Part shown: in pieces, positions 61,740 through 64,000 of the stretch
Position numbering within the stretch: position 1 is the first letter of the stretch
Layout: the number at the start of each line of letters is the position of its first letter
From: Ricordea florida
Lineage: Eukaryota > Cnidaria > Anthozoa > Corallimorpharia > Ricordeidae
Assembly: GCA_949710005.1 (NCBI GenBank)
Contig: OX453273.1
Span: 40,354,754-40,418,753, forward strand
Direction: 5' to 3'
Length of the DNA stretch: 64,000 bases
Position numbers and translations under genes: made by a program
The notes under the pieces: model-generated
What the model was told of the DNA's origin: nothing
What the model saw: only the letters and a program-made list of their open reading frames with translations
The model's database searches: none

Positions 61740-62140
61740 CATTTTATTGACTTTAATTTCGCGATTTCCAGAAAAAATCGCGATACTAAATTTCCGCGAG
61801 AAAAGGTTCTCGCGAAAATAAACTACGCGAAATTAAATAACCTGCTTTATGATTTTTTTTTTTTTCAAATCAACTTTGATGAGGGTCCATTTGAAGAAAT
61901 TAACATTTTTAGTTCAGCTGTAATTTGTCGGTGTCATGTGGTACTCTTGCATAGCTTTACTTTGTTGCAAACTATGGAAAATGAAATCAGTCGTGATAAT
62001 TCTGAGACTAACTGTTTGTTGATGCAAATAAGTAATTTGACAACTGTTGACAAGTTTAGTTTCCTTATAATGCATTTTTTTGGACAAATCGTGAAATCTA
62101 AGTTCCGCGAAATATGTCCGTTCCATTTTCACTAAATTAA
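61740..62140. repeat. Repeat with CGCGAAA foldback words
   Basis: taatttcgcgatttccag, aaaaaatcgcgat and ctcgcgaaaataaac form inverted words. Shares tttgttgcaaa and the cgcgaaa design with 35120-35265. Confidence 0.5.
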
Positions 62141-62420
62141 GTTCCTTTGAAAATAAGTAACCAAAAGATATGTAGTCATTCTTGTTTAGATATTTTCATC
62201 TCATACCCTCGACCCTACAAGCAAAGTATCGCTTTTAGAATGTCCATCGGATGTAAAAACAGATCAGTATCGACTGACTGGCGAGCGTCACAAATATTTA
62301 AACACAATAAATAACAAAGGCTATACAGTAATAATTAATAATGAGTTCTCTCGAACGCAGTGCCTAAAATCGTGCGTTTAAACGTGTCGCGCAAACGCGC
62401 CTAAAGCGGACGCTATAAAT

Positions 62421-62694
62421 GGCCGTTTTTATTCTAGGTTACGCATTATCCGTCTGGACGAACTTGGGCAAAGATTCGTAGTTCGTATGGATAGACGGGC
62501 ACAAGACGTATTATGCGTTTAGACGAACTATCCTTCGTAATACGTCTTGAACGACGCATTACTAAAGATCGTTTGTCTGGACACATAACGAGTCGTGTGC
62601 CCGTCTTTATACTAGAGAAGCATAACCAGATGAACTACGAATGTTTGCCCAAATTCGTCCAGACGGACAATGCGTCCCCTAGTATAAAAACGGC
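62421..62694. mobile_element. MITE with extended inverted repeats
   Basis: ggccgtttttattctaggtt, atccgtctggacgaac and ttgggcaaa at the left are mirrored by tttgcccaa, gtccagacggac and agtataaaaacggcc. 3-bp AAT on both sides (62418-62420, 62695-62697). The interior repeats acgtctt/aagacgt-type words. Confidence 0.8.
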
Positions 62695-63146
62695 CAATAT
62701 TTCGACATTGTACCTTGGAATATTGGCGCCTCAGGATCTTTGTTGATGGCAACAATCGTCTAAAAACAAACAGAAATCGTGATAGCCAGGTAATCGTTAT
62801 TAACATAATTAACGGGTAAATACACAGCCATAAATAAAACAGTACATGAATGTAAGTACATAAATGTAACATACAAATAGTAATGATTTATTAAACCACA
62901 CCTTGCTATCCTTCATTCCAGCTAAATGCTGAATTGCTCCAGAAATTCCAACTGCAATGTACAACTCCTGACAAAAAATGTAACTTGTTGAGGAAATGAC
63001 AAGAGAACTTAGGTCCGGTTCAAACGTAGAACTCAACATGTGCCGAATCAAATGCAAATGAGGGAGAACAATAGATTTTTCTCATTAGTCGGGCAACCGA
63101 CTATAGGTTTACCCTCGAGTTTCATCGCAAATCGCAGTCACGTGCA
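62695..63146. other. No gene; possible 5' flank of next ORF
   Basis: AT-rich to about 63000, then less so, ending in cgcagtcacgtgcaatgg. cacgtg at 63139-63144 is an E-box-like word just before the ATG. Confidence 0.35.
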
Positions 63147-63764
63147 ATGGAGAATGCCGCAGACACGTACTACGGGCGCAAACTTCTTTCTACGATGTCG
63201 AAGTCGATGGCGAATATGTTGAAAACAAATGGTGTCATCTTTTCTACGCTCAAACATACAGACCCACAAACCGTTCGCGGTAGACCCACTCTAAAAGATG
63301 GCGTGTGTAATGAGCGTATACTTCGAAACGGGTCGTTCCGCGAACTGAAAATAGCGAAAGAATCAAATGATTTAGCGAATGTCTCACTAGAATCAAACCG
63401 GAAATCAAACGAGTTACCAGTGAACAGAAAATGTGGACAGAGTGACAGAAGAGCTTTTGCTGATAAAGACAAGGTGCCTCGCGATGAAACTAGAGGAAAC
63501 GACAACAAAGATGCCACGTTGGAAACCAGGACCTTGGTACCCTTAGCATTTCTTTTTTGGACCAATCCGCACCATAAGTGGTCAACACTCATCACAGCAC
63601 GTCTACCTGTTGTCCGACTTACGATCTTAGATCGTCTTGTTTGCATTAGGTTCGGTACAGGAAAAGTTGGACGTTTGAACTTCGCTTTACCAGGCAAGCA
63701 AAGGTTTCTTTTTGAACTACATGTAGCGAAGAGAAATGGAACCTGTGCCGGCACCCGGGACTAA
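63147..63764 (+). CDS. Hypothetical protein or first coding exon
   Basis: Longest non-repetitive ORF outside the PARP gene: 205 codons from ATG (context tgcaatgg). The N-terminal half (MENAADTYYGRKLLSTMSKS, ending near DKDKVPRDE) has a balanced polar composition like real protein. The C-terminal part from about residue 130 (TLVPLAFLFW) looks less natural. A splice donor inside, for example AAG|gtgcct near 63472 or G|gtaccc near 63536, would trim it. No domain recognised. An antisense ORF of similar length overlaps it, so strand is not certain. Confidence 0.4.
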   Translation: MENAADTYYGRKLLSTMSKSMANMLKTNGVIFSTLKHTDPQTVRGRPTLKDGVCNERILRNGSFRELKIAKESNDLANVSLESNRKSNELPVNRKCGQSDRRAFADKDKVPRDETRGNDNKDATLETRTLVPLAFLFWTNPHHKWSTLITARLPVVRLTILDRLVCIRFGTGKVGRLNFALPGKQRFLFELHVAKRNGTCAGTRD

Positions 63765-64000
63765 TCTTGTTAAGCATGCGCAAATATTACGTAGAATGAC
63801 ATACTTGAGATGCCAATCATATATTTTCCGGCGGAAAGATATTGTATTTCGCTATCTTGAACGCATAACAGACCTGCGATCACAGTCAGTGGAAAATAAT
63901 GACATTCTTAAAAAAAACTGGCTTCAAACCAGTTTATTATCTTGATAACCTGTAATGTTTGCATCCAGAGATTTGGATGTAAGTCGCGGGTGCTGGAAGA
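63765..64000. other. Right edge of window
   Basis: A 69-codon ORF (63736-63945) with no motif; a gtaagt donor-like site at 63979. Nothing firm. Confidence 0.3.

Overview
The window looks like nuclear DNA from an early-branching animal, most likely an anthozoan cnidarian (coral or sea anemone). The reasons are an AT-rich sequence, small exons with GT/GC-AG introns, and introns packed with tRNA-derived SINEs, foldback MITEs, minisatellites, a decayed LINE and a Penelope-like element. The species is an inference. No prokaryotic feature was seen.

Positions 690-50216 (+) hold one large gene, read here as 42 coding exons. It is open at the 5' end, because exon 1 begins at a splice acceptor. Every exon join keeps phase, and the exons sum to 5865 nt: 1954 residues plus a TAA stop. 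The protein has about 26 ankyrin-type units (residues 1 to about 1395), an acidic linker, a WGR domain (about 1460-1570), a PARP helical regulatory domain (about 1585-1720) and a PARP catalytic domain with an intact His-Tyr-Glu triad (H1795, Y1829, E1929, window numbering). This ankyrin-WGR-PARP layout resembles nematode PME-5. It differs from vertebrate tankyrase, which has SAM and no WGR. The gene would be expected to combine ankyrin-based target recruitment with DNA-damage-type ADP-ribosylation. Three of its 41 introns have GC donors, and exon 16 has an in-frame alternative donor that would add a 64-residue Asp-rich segment.

The introns hold most of the repeats: a 19-bp minisatellite (6325-6945), a 26-bp array (8072-8227), a TCAA array (12980-13640), an antisense Penelope-like relic with a GIY-YIG domain and a hammerhead-like tail (14165-14980), a dead LINE reverse transcriptase (17261-19150), a 107-bp array (28030-28690), a pyrimidine-rich array (32160-32715), several SINEs and many MITEs.

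Downstream of the gene (50217-63140) there is no confident host gene. The stretch holds a 3.66-kb inverted-repeat element (50760-54420) containing a 57-bp-repeat ORF, a nested 447-bp CAGGG-ended element, several foldback elements, and a 0.9-kb inverted repeat carrying a first-exon-like ORF (57929-58042). A 205-codon ORF at 63147-63764 (+) may begin another gene.
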